A stretch of 64,000 nt of DNA from Climacium dendroides (GCA_950106755.1 OX467091.1:26677538-26741537), one strand, 5' to 3'. Positions 49,639 to 61,239 are shown, counted from the first letter of the stretch. Notes: generated by a model from the letters alone, not told the origin. A program made the numbers and translations.

Positions 49639-50155
49639 CACTACACTAAAATTGGTAAATAGTGTTGGCAACACTAATTGTCAACACTAACACTAATTGT
49701 GATTTTCAAGGTTAGTGTTAGATGAAAATTACCCCATTCTAACACTATTTTAGCTCTATAGTAAATTACAGTTTTCTAGGAAAGGAACAAATTTTCACGG
49801 CGAAAGGAAAAAATTACAATTTTGCAGAGAAAGGACAAATTTTTACGACGGGAGGCTAAAATTACAGTTTTACAGGGAAGGGATAGATTTTCGTAGTGGG
49901 AGGCAAAAATTACAGTTTTCTTGGAAAGGGATAGATTTTCACGGCGAGAGGCAATAATTACAATTTTATAGGGAAGAGACAGATTTTTACGGCGGGGGGT
50001 AAAAATTACAGTTTTGCAGGGAAGGGACAAATTTTTATGACAGCAATTAAGTGCCCCAACACTATTTACACATAAGTTGAAAAATAGTGTTGGAGGTAAA
50101 AAACAAGGAACAACACTAATTATCACCCAACACTATTTACCAATTTTAGTGTAGT
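49639..50155. mobile_element. 517-bp foldback transposon with CACTACACTAAAATTGG ends
   Basis: The left end CACTACACTAAAATTGG, continuing GTAAATAGTGTTG, is matched inverted by CAACACTATTTACC then AATTTTAGTGTAGT on the right. The outermost right base differs and no clean 3-bp duplication is visible. A CACTA-like MITE is likely. The interior is mostly the 48-bp array. Confidence 0.8.
49765..50045. repeat. 48-bp minisatellite, six copies
   Basis: ATTACA starts at 49,765, 49,813, 49,861, 49,909, 49,957 and 50,005, exactly 48 bp apart. The unit is ATTACAGTTTTGCAGGGAAG followed by GGACAAATTTTTACGGCGGGAGG-type sequence. The open frame on the - strand exists because 48 is a multiple of three. Confidence 0.93.
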
Positions 50156-50394
50156 CGGTACTAGAAATTCGACACCAGAAATTGCCACGTATATTCTAAA
50201 ATGATGATAATCTGAATGGGAATACATAATCTTGTCCACGTCAGCAAACCATAATTGTCGCGCATGAAAGAAGTAATAACCTCCATTTTCTCCCAAGCAC
50301 AAACTGCGAATCCAAGTCCCAAATTGAACAAGGAGTGCCGCAGTGGCAAACACTTCGGCTATTACTTGGGAATCAAGAATCGACTGATCCATTC

Positions 50395-51110
50395 CTGGAT
50401 GCTCACACTCCCGAATGAATGAACCTTGGAAACAAGAGGTCCAGTTGCATCCTGAGAATCCACTGTCGGATTCGATAGTGGATTCTTGGGATGCAACTAG
50501 ACCCCAAAATATTTAGCCATTGGTATACGACGTTCACTCCCTGAATTTGTTGTGCCCTCACTTGATGTGGTTTTTGAAGGGTGTCCAAACAGCATTCGGC
50601 GTCCTCAATCCCGGAATTCGAGGCGCCTTCTACTGACGTGGGAGGAGGATTCAAGAGGGGCTGCACTGGAGCTCATGTTTTGGAGGGGCCCAAATGACTT
50701 GGGCAAGCACTTGAGAATCAGAACCGATTGAACCAAAATTAGATGCACACACTCCCAAATGAAGGCACGTTGATTTTTAGGGTATCCAGCTGCATCCCGA
50801 GAATCCATTATTGGATTCGACAATAGATTTTCGGGATGCAGTTGGACACCAAAACATTTAGACATTGAAATGCAACGTTCACTACCCGAAATCGTCGTGC
50901 CTTCAACTCATGTGGTTTTAGGGTGTGAGAACATTACACGACGCCCTCAGTCTCGGAATCCATGGCGGCTTCAATTGAAGTGGGAAGAGTATTCCGGAGG
51001 GCCTGATCTGTCACTCATGCTTTGGGGGGTCCCGGTGCGCATTGCTAAGAGACTGTCGGATCCGATGGTCACTTGGTGAAGCTCAATCGGACTCCTAATT
51101 TCTAAATGAA
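50395..51110 (+). repeat. Diverged tandem duplication, 345-bp unit, each with a hairpin
   Basis: TGCATCC(T/C)GAGAATCCA occurs at 50,446 and 50,791. Around each is an inverted repeat: 50,440-50,501 with apex GTCGGATTCGAT and 50,785-50,847 with apex TTGGATTCGAC. CGTTCACT-CC-GAA-T-GT follows in both. A third hairpin, GACTGTCGGATCCGATGGTC, lies at 51,051-51,070. The position equals the duplicated module of copy 1. Confidence 0.82.
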
Positions 51111-52493
51111 GAGAGGGATCAAGAGCCCCAGCACTCGAGCAAGAAATGCAATGAAGCCGGACACTGCCAAACTCAATGAATCACGCAAACTGAGTGGATT
51201 TCACACTCGACCGATTGGCGTTCATGTACAAGGAGTTCTCTCTTCACAATGCACACATTCTTTAAGGTGGGAAGTGTTGCAATGCAGTAAGGACGCAACA
51301 ACATCTACAATGCAAGAAATTCATGAATGTAACAAGGGCTTCAGGACGATGAATCCGTAGTGGATTCCAGTGTCACTTGCCACAAAATGAGGTAAGTAAT
51401 CGTAAGTGATCAGAAGTGAGTCAGCATCGATGATCACTAAATGCCTGTGGTGACTTGAATGCGGTACAGGGCTTTGAAATTGCGAATGCAGTGTATGCAT
51501 TACCTTCTCCCGGTGACGCAAATGTGAATCCCTTTCACTAGATTCAAAGTTCAGCTCCTCACGCGCACGGCTCTTGGTGTTCCGAGACATAGCTTCAACT
51601 TGCATTCCAAAAAATTGCGCATGAACCTCCCAAAATTTACAATACAAACGGCAGTACTGAGCTCCCTTCATGTCGCTCGGCAACGACGCTCTCAAAAGGA
51701 GATTCTCCGAGATCACGGCAAGATGTTCACATAGGGCACCGAGTTCAACAGCGAAGTGCGCCATCCAACGGGCTGCTGCCAATCATGTCCCGGGTATGAC
51801 GGGGACAATTAGGTCCGGGCCATCTGGCCCATTCCGTGACGGCCACGGTAGAGTGCCACAATGGAGTGGCTTCCAGCACACCTGATACTTTTAGTATCAA
51901 ACCCTAAACCCTTTAGTAATTGAAGAGTTTTTTTTGCACCTGGATTTGGAATACATACCCTATGATTGACACAAGGATTGCAAATTAAACGCATAATTCA
52001 CTTTTGGGAAGAAATGGCTCATACTGATCTTCTTCATACATCCATTTGCACATGGATTCATTTTCATGCTCTAGGAAGAAGAGTTCCACACTTTTTTTCA
52101 TTTAACAGAACTTCTTCAGCATAATTTGAACTAATTTGTTTTGGACATGAATGAATAATTCTACAAAGCTCTAGAAGTATTCATAAAGATATGTAGATTG
52201 CATTTTTCCCTTTAAAACATGGACTTCATTAAGACTAAGAGAACTTCATGCTTCATAAACCCAAATCTGTGTGAATGAAAGCAACTTCAGTGAGAAAGGT
52301 TTTATTTAAAATCTTCTCACTAAGCAAAGGAGACAACATTACTTTATTTTACACTTAGTGGGTTGCATTGATGTGCTCGATAACCCATTTTATAGAGCTC
52401 TGACTAAGTTAACTTCTTCATAGAAAGTTTTCCTCTAAAATGGAAATGGAAAAGGTTGTACCAAAGGTACGAAAGCACGAGCAAATGTGTAGC

Positions 52494-53080
52494 TTAAAAT
52501 GTGTGACACGAATCATTGCCACTTCCAACAATACTGGAACTAATGACATAAATGTTGCATTCTAAAAAGAAGTAGTCCAAGTCATTACGAGCACCACCAT
52601 AAACCACTTCTACACTAAAAAATAGAAGGCAAGGAAATGCACAAATTAGCAACGCAATTGTTGATGTATCAACAATCCTAACAGTCCCTTCCTCAAATGT
52701 GTCCATAGTGATTATGCTCATGGATAACAGAGAAAGCAATACAAAATCTAGTAGAGACTTATATTTTCCCAAGGTGCTTGCCCTATTGGACAGTGACCGC
52801 TTGTTGTGCCCTGTGACATCTCCAACAGTGGATCCAAGTTCTGCACATTGACGTTGTCCGCCTCACTTGTGCCTCCCACACCAAAGTGTAGTTCTTTGCG
52901 AATATCTTCTTGACTGGAATGGCTGGTCTTTGACATGTGTTTTTTTGCACGAGTCAATCTGGCTCTCCGCAACTCTCTCGACAATGAATAATACAAACGC
53001 CTATGCCTACTCTTTCTCTTCGTCAACAACTTGCTAGGATTAGACGTGACCAAAGGCTCTACAAGCATGAGAAAGAACAC
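52494..53080 (-). other. Open frames coding a possible membrane-protein fragment
   Basis: Two overlapping frames (53,080-52,748 and 52,772-52,494) could form one product. The first is basic and soluble (RKSRHRRLYYSLSRELRRAR). The second has two strongly hydrophobic segments (LLDFVLLSLLSMSII and IALLICAFPCLLFFSVEVV) separated by a short acidic turn. Nothing like it is found in copy 1. It may be a fragment of a host gene captured by the element, as Pack-MULEs do, or a chance frame. I do not recognise the family. Confidence 0.3.
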
Positions 53081-54514
53081 TCCAACAACACAATCACTCT
53101 AAACTGCACTATGTACTACAACTCAATGTGCAAATGAAACTTCTTTGAAGCCTTGCATTGTTCTTATACTATCTCTAGAAGAGAGGTGGAGGTCTTCGAA
53201 GTCTCAATATTAAATGAAGCTCACTGACAATATCGGCCCATAATGGTAGTTGAAATGGCGATAGTAAGAGTCAGCTTCGTGAATTGTACACTTCAATGGT
53301 TCACACAATACGAATCTACTGTGAAGTTTGACGCCTCGGTTTTTGTCCGCTTGTGCCAAACAGGCGACTTCCTTACAATAAATGTTATTTACACACCGGA
53401 TGTTAGAATGGGCAGTGGCAGCGGTGGCGGATAGGGCTATGGCGGAAGCATGCAAAGCAAAGGGTAGGGGTGTTGTACTACATCTGAATGGCAAGGGATA
53501 TTTATGATGACTTGGAAATGACAGCATGTTTCAGCGTCTGAGTATTACTCGGTAAATGCCTATGGAAGTACATTCTGACTTCAAGCGTTCACCCATAATT
53601 GTACTGTGACGGGAACAAGTGGTGGCGTCACTTTATGTATAGTAGAATTTAAAGGCTTCTTTTTTTAACACAAATGGAGATGAGGAGGGGAGAAATAATA
53701 CGCAGGTCTCTTTTTATGTATTTAACAGTGCTGGACTGTTTGAAGATATGGTATTTCTATAGTTCCTTGTACCATGCTCAAGAGTATAGGTAAATATCTG
53801 TATTCAATCATACATGCATGATTTGTGAAAATGGCTTATATTAGAGTCGATGGTCATGAGGTACCGCTTTTGTTTCCAGTGGGAGACAAGGGACAAGCTA
53901 CAGTTCTCAGTCATCTTCTACACGTCCAATTTAGGTTCTTGGAGTCCTTTATCTATGTTGAGGAAGAAACAATGTCTGAGTGCGATGAAGTCAAACAATT
54001 TGTTCCTATCATGAAGTCTTTGAAAGATGGAGAAAAGTGTTGGTACCTTCCCCTAGGAAACTACAGAGCATATGGACTTCCTCTATCTATGGTTGGTGCC
54101 TCCACAGAGATTTTGAGTCGCCAGTTAGATAATTCAACTGTAGAAATTGCCATATACCCTAAATCCTACTCCATGTTCTATAGGTAATTTTGTTTCTCCG
54201 GTTCACCTGAAGCCTTCCGTACGTCATGTTGTGAAGGTAGAAAAGTTAGATCCGATCATAGAACTATCTAGTGAATCGGAAGGAGAGTCTCCCGAATTGA
54301 GTCATAGGATTCCAGAAGGGTCTCGTTGTGACAACTCATATTTTTGATTTTTTTTTGTTTACCTTTTTGAGTGGAACGGAAATTAGAAACAGGTATCTGG
54401 ATCTAGCTAAAGGGAGGGAGATAAATCAAAAATAGTCACAAGAGAACCTTACGGAACTAATCCGGTTCTAGATAGAAGCGGACCGGATTAGATTTCCAAC
54501 CGGAAGGGAATTCC

Positions 54515-56286
54515 AACCGGATTCTCCTTGACCAGATTGGAGAGAACCGGATGACAAGGACCGGACCGGATGTCCGACCTATCATAATGACCAATCCAGG
54601 GCGTCAGGACTATATAAGGCCCGACCCTGCCCATTTTCAGGTCTTTTGTTTTCACGTGTTGTCATTTCCTATCTTAGCACCTCATCATTTCCGTTTACGG
54701 CGGCGAGGAGCTGAGAGTACGAGAGGGTCCGGTAGTGAGTGAGAGGTGTGAGACAAAGAGATCGCCTCCGGGCGCGAGTGGGAGAGAGTTGAGCGCGAGC
54801 GGATACGGAACAGTGAGAGGTTGAGAGTGTGAGTGCGCTAGGAGGTTGGTTTGTAGGTGGAGCGGAAGACCAGAGTGTAAGCGCTCCCTTGTTAGGTCAG
54901 CAGAGAGTGAATCCGGATAGAGCTGCCCTCATGCCGCGGCTGAACCGGAAGAGACCAGGCTCTAGCACCCCACCCCCGAGTAAAGTGAAGCTGAGGAAAG
55001 TGGTTCCGGTCATACCGACCAAGGAACCAGAACAGGAAGAACTCAGGGATGACTTAGCATCCATGGGTTGTCAGGGATTAGCTTTGAAACCTTGGAGTTT
55101 CAAGGATGAGAGGATGATTAGGGAGATTCTGGGTGGCGTATCGAACGAGTTTGATAACACCCTGAGAGGGAATCCCGTTCAATGGACCGAGGATTTGTGG
55201 CGAGCCGTCTACGGATTTCGGACGGGAGGACTCGGACTTGCCAACCGGAAGGATGATTACATCCAGGGCAAGTTCGGGAGTGTCGTGAATCCGAAGGATG
55301 GCTACGCGGTAGAGGACTGTATCGATGACCGGGAGCGTCGCCTGTTGCAGTTCCTTGTTCCGGTCTTGCATCCGGAAAAGCTGACCAGGGTGACCATCAC
55401 CCTGGGTAATACAATCTTCGGAGCGTTGTGTGGAAACCGGAAAGTAGATTGGGGCCGGATCTTCTTCGATCTAGTGTCCCAGCTTACTACAAGAGTGGGG
55501 AAAAGTAGGGCTACCCCACTGTGCCCTTACGTGTACCACCTCTACCAGCAACAGGAACTGTTGACGGAAGTGGAGATGAAGGTTTGGAAGGCCTAGGAGC
55601 GGACCATGAAGTATGGTGAATCCGAGTCCGATCAGGAAGCAGATTCCGGGAACGAAACCAAGGAGGAAGAAGAAGAAGAGGAAGAGGAGGAACCGTAGTT
55701 CACCTCCAAGAGGCAGAAGACCACGCCGACCCGAAATTGAAGAATGCCTCCGATTCAACCCCGGCCGCTTCCGGTTCCTTGGTCGGCATGACCGGAACCA
55801 CTTTCCTCAGCTTCACTTCACTCGGGGGTGGGGTGCTAGAGCCTGGTCTCTTCCGGTTCAGCCGCGGCATGAGGGCAGCTCTACCCGGATTCACTCTTTG
55901 CTGACCTAACAAGGGAGCGCTCACACTTTGGTCTTCCGCTCCACTTACAAACCAACCTCCTAACGCGCTCACACTCTCAGCCTCTCACTGTTCCGTATCC
56001 GCTCACGCTCAAGTCTCTCCCACTCGCGCCCGGAGGCGATCTCTCCGTCTCACACCTCTCACTCACTACCGGACCCTCTCGTACTCTCAGCTCCTCGCCA
56101 CCGTAAACGGAAATGATGAGGTGCTAAGATAGGAAACGACAACATGTGAAAACAAAAGACCTGAAAATGGGCAGGGTCGGGCCTTATATAGTCTTGACGC
56201 CCTAGATTGGTCATTATGACAGGTCGGACATCCGGTCCGGTCCTTGTCATCCGGTTCTCTCCAATCCGGTCAAGGAGAATCCGGTT
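54515..56286. repeat. Large inverted repeat with about 515-bp arms
   Basis: The left arm (about 54,515-55,033) and the right arm (about 55,774-56,286) are nearly identical in inverted orientation. Both contain the TATATA(A/G)-ward promoter, the leader and the first 60 or so codons of the ORF, so the same N-terminus can be read outward from both sides. The central loop holds the rest of the ORF. Confidence 0.9.
54829..55596 (+). CDS. Retroelement-encoded ORF, function unknown
   Basis: This 255-residue open frame starts about 220 bp downstream of a TATA-like box. The N-terminal 60 residues are basic and Pro-rich; the remainder is a globular-looking segment with RGNPVQWTEDLWRAVYGFRTGG and a C-terminal YVYHLYQQQELLTEVEMKVW. 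Beyond the stop, another frame encodes a Lys/Arg/Glu tract. I see no Cys knuckle, protease, reverse transcriptase or integrase motif. It may be an N-terminal piece of a plant retroelement polyprotein, or a captured host segment. The start could be later, at the Met before PRLNRKRPGS, because the first 35 residues lie in the inverted repeat. Confidence 0.5.
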   Translation: MSALGGWFVGGAEDQSVSAPLLGQQRVNPDRAALMPRLNRKRPGSSTPPPSKVKLRKVVPVIPTKEPEQEELRDDLASMGCQGLALKPWSFKDERMIREILGGVSNEFDNTLRGNPVQWTEDLWRAVYGFRTGGLGLANRKDDYIQGKFGSVVNPKDGYAVEDCIDDRERRLLQFLVPVLHPEKLTRVTITLGNTIFGALCGNRKVDWGRIFFDLVSQLTTRVGKSRATPLCPYVYHLYQQQELLTEVEMKVWKA

Positions 56287-56817
56287 TGGTCCTTCACAGC
56301 AATCCGGATGGCAATCCGGATCACATGTCACACAAAGACCTCCCGTATGATTCTCTCATACTACAACGACCTTGATGTTGAATCCGTTCCATACGAAGTT
56401 AGGTGGCTACAAGTGCACCCTTCCGTTCCAACCTCTACCAAGCTCTTCCGTTTACCAACAACGGTGGTAAGACCTTACAGGAGTCAAGATACTCAATCGG
56501 ATTTTCCACCCATATTCCGGGTAAGAAAGCCGTTGATTAGGCTAGGTGGATAGGGAGGGATTCCTTAGCTGCGCTAGAACTCCTGGGTGGAAAATCCGGT
56601 TGAGTATCTTGACTCCTGTGAGGTCTTGCCACCGTTGTTGGTAAACGGAAGAGCTTGATAGAGGTTGGAACGGAAGGGTGCACTTGTAGCCACCTAACTT
56701 CGTACGGAATGGATTCAACATCAAGGTCGTTATAGTATGAGAGAATCATACGGGAGGTCCTTGTGTGACCTGTGATCTGGATTGCCATCTGGATTGTTGT
56801 GAAGAACCAAACCGGAT
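56276..56817. repeat. Second inverted repeat, about 240-bp arms
   Basis: AATCCGGTTTGGTCCTTCAC at 56,276 pairs with GTGAAGAACCAAACCGGATT ending at 56,817. The pairing continues through CATACGAAGTTAGGTGGC and ACTCAATCGGATTTTCCACC around a loop of about 60 bp. It abuts the first inverted repeat, so the whole block is a double foldback. Confidence 0.9.
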
Positions 56818-59177
56818 TTGGGTTAGTTAGGGGATTAGCAGATAGGAGAGTGGGTCTTCAGCCACTATAAGTCACGGAAGGAGTGGTGGGCCTACCACTT
56901 TCAAAAGCAAGCGGCAAACCCTCTGATGGTAAAACAGAGGCAAAACTAAATCGGGTACGAAAAGGTGGACCGGAACAGATCCGCCTAGGAGGACACTTAG
57001 GACCGGAAGTTGCAGGGTCCTAAGTTGGGAAGTTAGTCAATAAACCAGAAAACTAGTGAAACCGGAATTAGGATAAAGTCTGGTCGTAGTCTTCCGGTGG
57101 GTTTTTGGATGTTCCGATTTTCAGAGGTAGAACCAGAAATTAGAATTTAAGGGTTAATTGGGTTTAGCTCCTTGTTAGGGTTAGCTACTTCACAGGATCT
57201 CGTAGGTTCGATCTTCAGGGTCATTTTGTTATACTCTAGAGTGATTTTTGTGAGTATAGTAGGGAAATTGCTTACTCTGTGCTGCGACACTCGTCAAACT
57301 ACAAATGCAAGGAAGGTTGAAATGAACTCACAATATAAATACCCTTCTAATAGACAATTCCAATCTTCAGTGTCCCCTACTGCAACGTTTCCACATCCAT
57401 ACACTAAAAATAGTATATTAGATAGTTTGGCGAAACTAAGCAACATTTGTTGATCTTGAAATGAGCTGTCTACAATGGATCTCATCATCATGAGACACCA
57501 TCATGTTTCAATACCTCCCGGTTGTTTATGATGGAGATGTCATCTTTGAATTGCCACCATGCCGATCTACTTCATCATTGTCAGCGGCGCGAAGCTTGGA
57601 AGGAATGGACAAGCGCTACGATGGACACCCATGGTATCGGCTTGTGACTACAAACATCTTGAACTCCGACAACCTCAAGTTTCGTAAGTCTCTCTGTGCC
57701 AAACATCTTGCTTGTGTCAATCCCAACTGTGATTACTTAAGAAGAGCTTCCAAGAAGAATGAAACGGAATGGACTAACTTTACATCATTTCCTTTTGTAG
57801 TTGGAAATGGTCCTCCTAAAGATTCTACTCTAGTCTATAAGGTGTGCAAGGTTCTACATGCATGTCTCAGCACTTGCAATGCTAGGATGTACTATTGCTT
57901 TGGCGACAATCCAAAAATGAGTAGGGCCGCTATTCACTTTGGAGAGCACAAGCACCCAATGGCAAAGGGGATGTATAGGGATTCCATAGAGGAAATCCTT
58001 GGACTCATAGAAGAACAAGTTTCGAAAACACCGTCTACAATGAACTCAACAATTGCTTTGTCTCCTAGCAAAGATTTTTTAACTAATTATCTATTTCACA
58101 ACGGCAAAGGAGAGAAGAAGATGCTCGGGAGAGAAGAAATGGAAGAGGTTATGGATTGCTTTCAATATCTAAGTAGTCCAAATATTCGGAATGTCATCTC
58201 CTCGTTTCGCTCAAACAATCAAGGAGGGATCATCAACAACATTATGACAATGAAGAAGTCCAAGTTCGAATTCATACACGATAGCATCTTTCCAAGTCAA
58301 GACAAGGAGAAGGTGTACATTTTCAAAATGCTCACTAAGGGACCTGGAAGTGGAGTGGACCTCATGAAGCGCATGCAACCAGGAAGTAATCTATAGAACG
58401 TGTGGTTGATGTTTGATCACATAAAGCGCGTGAAGGATTGAACCACAATGGCCTGCCACGTGTATAATGCAAAGTACAAGAAGGTGATGACTATTGCAAT
58501 GTCCGACATGCAGTCGGAAGATACCGAGGTGCAAGTACAGTTTTGGAAAAACTTGAATGCCGTCATGGAACGATATGGTGTGCCTCATCCAAATTTCAAA
58601 GGATTCATGGTAGACAATGCCATGGCCAATTGGAATGCGGTCCGTATTGTGTACGGTAGTGGCTCTGCAAATGAGGTCATGGAGAACCATGAGAGGACAT
58701 GTTTACTACACTGAAGTACTTCTCTTCATAAACACACCCAGAAATATATAAAAAAGCACTACAACATCAACATATTTCTTTGTGTAAACAGTACAAAAAT
58801 TCCAAAAATATGGACCAAGTAGAGACACGGTACATTGCAATATGATCGTGGTGGCTATCAACTAGAGCTACAAATGAAGAATTGCTTCATCACTTAGACC
58901 ATTGGCTAGCATTCTGGCATTTTCGGTATCGGCAATGGGGAGGCTTCATGGACATGGTGCATGAATTCATTATTTTAATGCTAGTGACTATTCTATTTGT
59001 AGGAGGGATATAGGTGGAATGTACCCTTCCACTGTTCCACTGGCATTGGTGGATGTAATTCTCCGTAATTTACTAAACATGAGGCCTACACCACAAACAA
59101 TTATCTTTAGTATTTCAATAGTTTGTTGATTATTCTTCGTAGGTGTAGAAATGGTGGGGGTTGTGAAGACAATGAGG

Positions 59178-59205
59178 AAGCTACCGTTGGATCCGACGGT
59201 AGTTT
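59178..59205. repeat. Hairpin in the transposase intron, copy 2
   Basis: AAGCTACCGTTGGATCCGAC followed by GGTAGTTT: near-perfect arms around GGATCC, the same apex as hairpins near 27,907, 45,893, 50,460, 50,810 and 51,051. Confidence 0.65.
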
Positions 59206-60753
59206 GTTGGGTGTTTGGTAGACCCCTATGGTTTTCAATCCTTGAACAAGATGTGTAATTATGAGGAGTGTAGGTCCTACATCTTTAACACTTTACGACA
59301 ACATGATTCTTTAAAAGAATAGTCATGGTTTGCTTTTTTGAAGAGTTTGGATATGTATTATATGATTCAATTTCAATATGGTAAAGTATTTCTACATGAC
59401 TTTGTTTGTGATTGTCCATCATGGAATGAGAGGACTCCATCAATGGTCTAGTATGTAGTCTTTCAGTACAAAAGGTACGAGGGTCAAGTCAATATCCGTG
59501 CTTGGATGCAAATGACCAACTATTGGGCATATCTTTGATGTCATGCATGTGGTTCTGGTCCATCCAAAGAAGAGTTGAAGTTGAGGGTTGCGACACGAAC
59601 CAAAAACCCAAAGAAAATTGTAGAGGCACTGAACACATTACCTAGAGTACAAGGGCTTGGAAATCATATACCATATTTGGAAGGAAAAGAATTTTTTGGA
59701 AGTACGAAGAGGAAATTGGATGTACCTGTTGGAGATTCTAGAGACTCACATAGACCAGACAAAGTGAATTTTAGTCAACTACGGGTACGAATAAGGTCTA
59801 CAACTCCTTCAAATGAGATTGTCAAAGACAAAGGAAAAGAGCTTAACAAGAATAGTGCTCCACATGTCAGTCTTGCATGTGAAAGTGATTGTGACAAGTC
59901 TCGGTGACATATTGCAAGGATAAGCCACGAATCGAATACTAAATGTCATGCTCAGCAACGGGGGTCCAATATTAAGTGCACTGCCAAAATCGCAAGGGGT
60001 AAGAAAAGAACACCGACTCCAATATATCGAGGTAGAAAAGTAGAGTATGGAAGTAAGCGAGAGGTAGTGGTTGACTTCTGGTTTTGTTGAGATGACATAT
60101 TACAATGTGTGAAAGACTCAAAACGGAAGTGGATAATTGATTGGTCAGAGGTGCCCGAGGTTTGGCCAGTTCTATCAGGGACACACCTCACCTGGAAGGA
60201 AACTTTGATCTTGCAACATGCAAGATTCCAACTTCAACAACGTCCTATATTGTCGCCTAGACGACTGTTCACCATGTCAAAAAATTTTACGACTGCTTTA
60301 TTTGACCACCCACCACCAAAAAATCCAGATGTCTATCCAATAGTAAGGAACAATCGAACCATTAGAAGAATTGCAAATGCACCCACTATTGAACAACGGA
60401 ATAAATGGGAGAGTGCAAGAAACATTACATGTCAAATTCTAGGAGTAACCTTGATCCCAAGTCCGGGCTTAGGTGCAATAGTGTCGCTAGAGACAGAGGT
60501 AGAGCAGACCAAAAATGTCTACCGAATAACACTAGGCATGTTTCCCACATGCACATGTCCAAACTTTATAAATATGGTCATCTCTACAATTGGAGGTCGA
60601 CAGCAATACGTGAATTGCAAACACCTATACTACTTGTATAGGTACTTCTGCAAGATGGATGTGAACGAAGACAAGTTCATTCACACACCTAGTTATAGCT
60701 TCAATAAATTGAAGGTACTTCTAGTTCGAGCAGGAATTATTACAATTCTTTAG

Positions 60754-61230
60754 TAGGCATAGCCACGCGCTGAAGTGATTTCCATATGTATTGTATTCAC
60801 TTCAATATATTAACATTGGAATGTTTTGAATATGATTATTCTAAAATTCCTAATCCATATTTGAAGTATAGAGAATTGAAAATATGTCTCATTACTGTCA
60901 TCCGTGAGCTTATATGTTTAGAGCTTATCTGTTTAGAAGGACATCTGGCATATTCTAAAGTCCTACCATGTACTCAAGTAACCTTGAAGTGGAGAACCAC
61001 TTTTTCTAATGTAAAAGACATCCCTAGACTTCCGACGTCTTTGCTTATTCTCTTTGTCCATATTGAAACTAAAATCTCGTTTTGCCACTTCTAATGATAG
61101 TATGATCTATTGTACTCAAATTGTTTTACAATTTTTTTTGTTGTAGGGGATGAACCAAGTGCTCAAATGTTGCACAGAAGTTTGACACCTAAACCTATAG
61201 CAAATAAGAATTTGAAGACAATTAAACAAA
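60754..61230. other. 3' flank of the transposase, copy 2
   Basis: AT-rich DNA between the transposase stop and the right terminal repeat. Open frames here have no counterpart in copy 1. Confidence 0.55.
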
Positions 61231-61239
61231 ATTTAATAC

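Larger units (their letters stand above)
49192..53824. other. Divergent intergenic region of copy 2
   Basis: It separates the - and + genes and should hold both promoters. It carries a foldback with a 48-bp minisatellite (49.64-50.16 kb), a tandem 345-bp module with hairpins (50.4-51.1 kb), and open frames absent from copy 1. One of these is a 153-codon - strand frame at 51,321-51,782 with no recognisable domain; I do not call it a gene. Confidence 0.6.
54327..57289. mobile_element. Nested LTR-type insertion (solo LTR or internal-deleted element)
   Basis: It begins TGTGACAACTC and ends GTGCTGCGACA, so it has TG...CA termini, and it is flanked by CTCGT at 54,322-54,326 and 57,290-57,294. A 5-bp duplication with TG...CA ends is the LTR-retrotransposon signature. 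I see no second copy of the terminus inside, so it is either a long solo LTR or a rearranged non-autonomous element. It is more GC-rich than the host element. A TATA-like ACTATATAAGG at 54,609 precedes the internal ORF. Two large inverted repeats fill most of it. Confidence 0.85.
53825..60753 (+). pseudogene. Large MULE-type transposase with SWIM finger, copy 2
   Basis: It is homologous to the copy-1 transposase along its length. The N-terminus (53,825-54,321) carries IIELSSESEGES and a 1-base insertion near 54,150. An LTR-type element splits it at 54,327-57,289, after which the frame resumes with ILDSLAKL. Finger residues YDGHPWYRLVTTN, CAKHLACVNPNC and HFGEHKHPM follow, then GFMVDNAMANW and CLLH. 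After an intron starting at 58,957, exon 2 runs to 60,753 with SWIM CTCPNF...YVNCKHLYYLYRYF. Stops in exon 1 are at 58,394, 58,439 and 58,712, with another near 58,842; in exon 2 they are at 59,905 and 60,088, with one more near 59,536. The changes CAG to TAG and TGG to TGA can be read directly against copy 1. The intron has a perfect small hairpin at 59,178-59,205. Confidence 0.85.

Noticed and set aside
49776..50126. 116-codon - strand frame with repeated RRKNLSL-type units
   Set aside because: It is the 48-bp minisatellite read in frame; 48 is a multiple of three.
55700..56331. - strand frames repeating the N-terminus of the retroelement ORF
   Set aside because: They are the right arm of the large inverted repeat, not a second gene.
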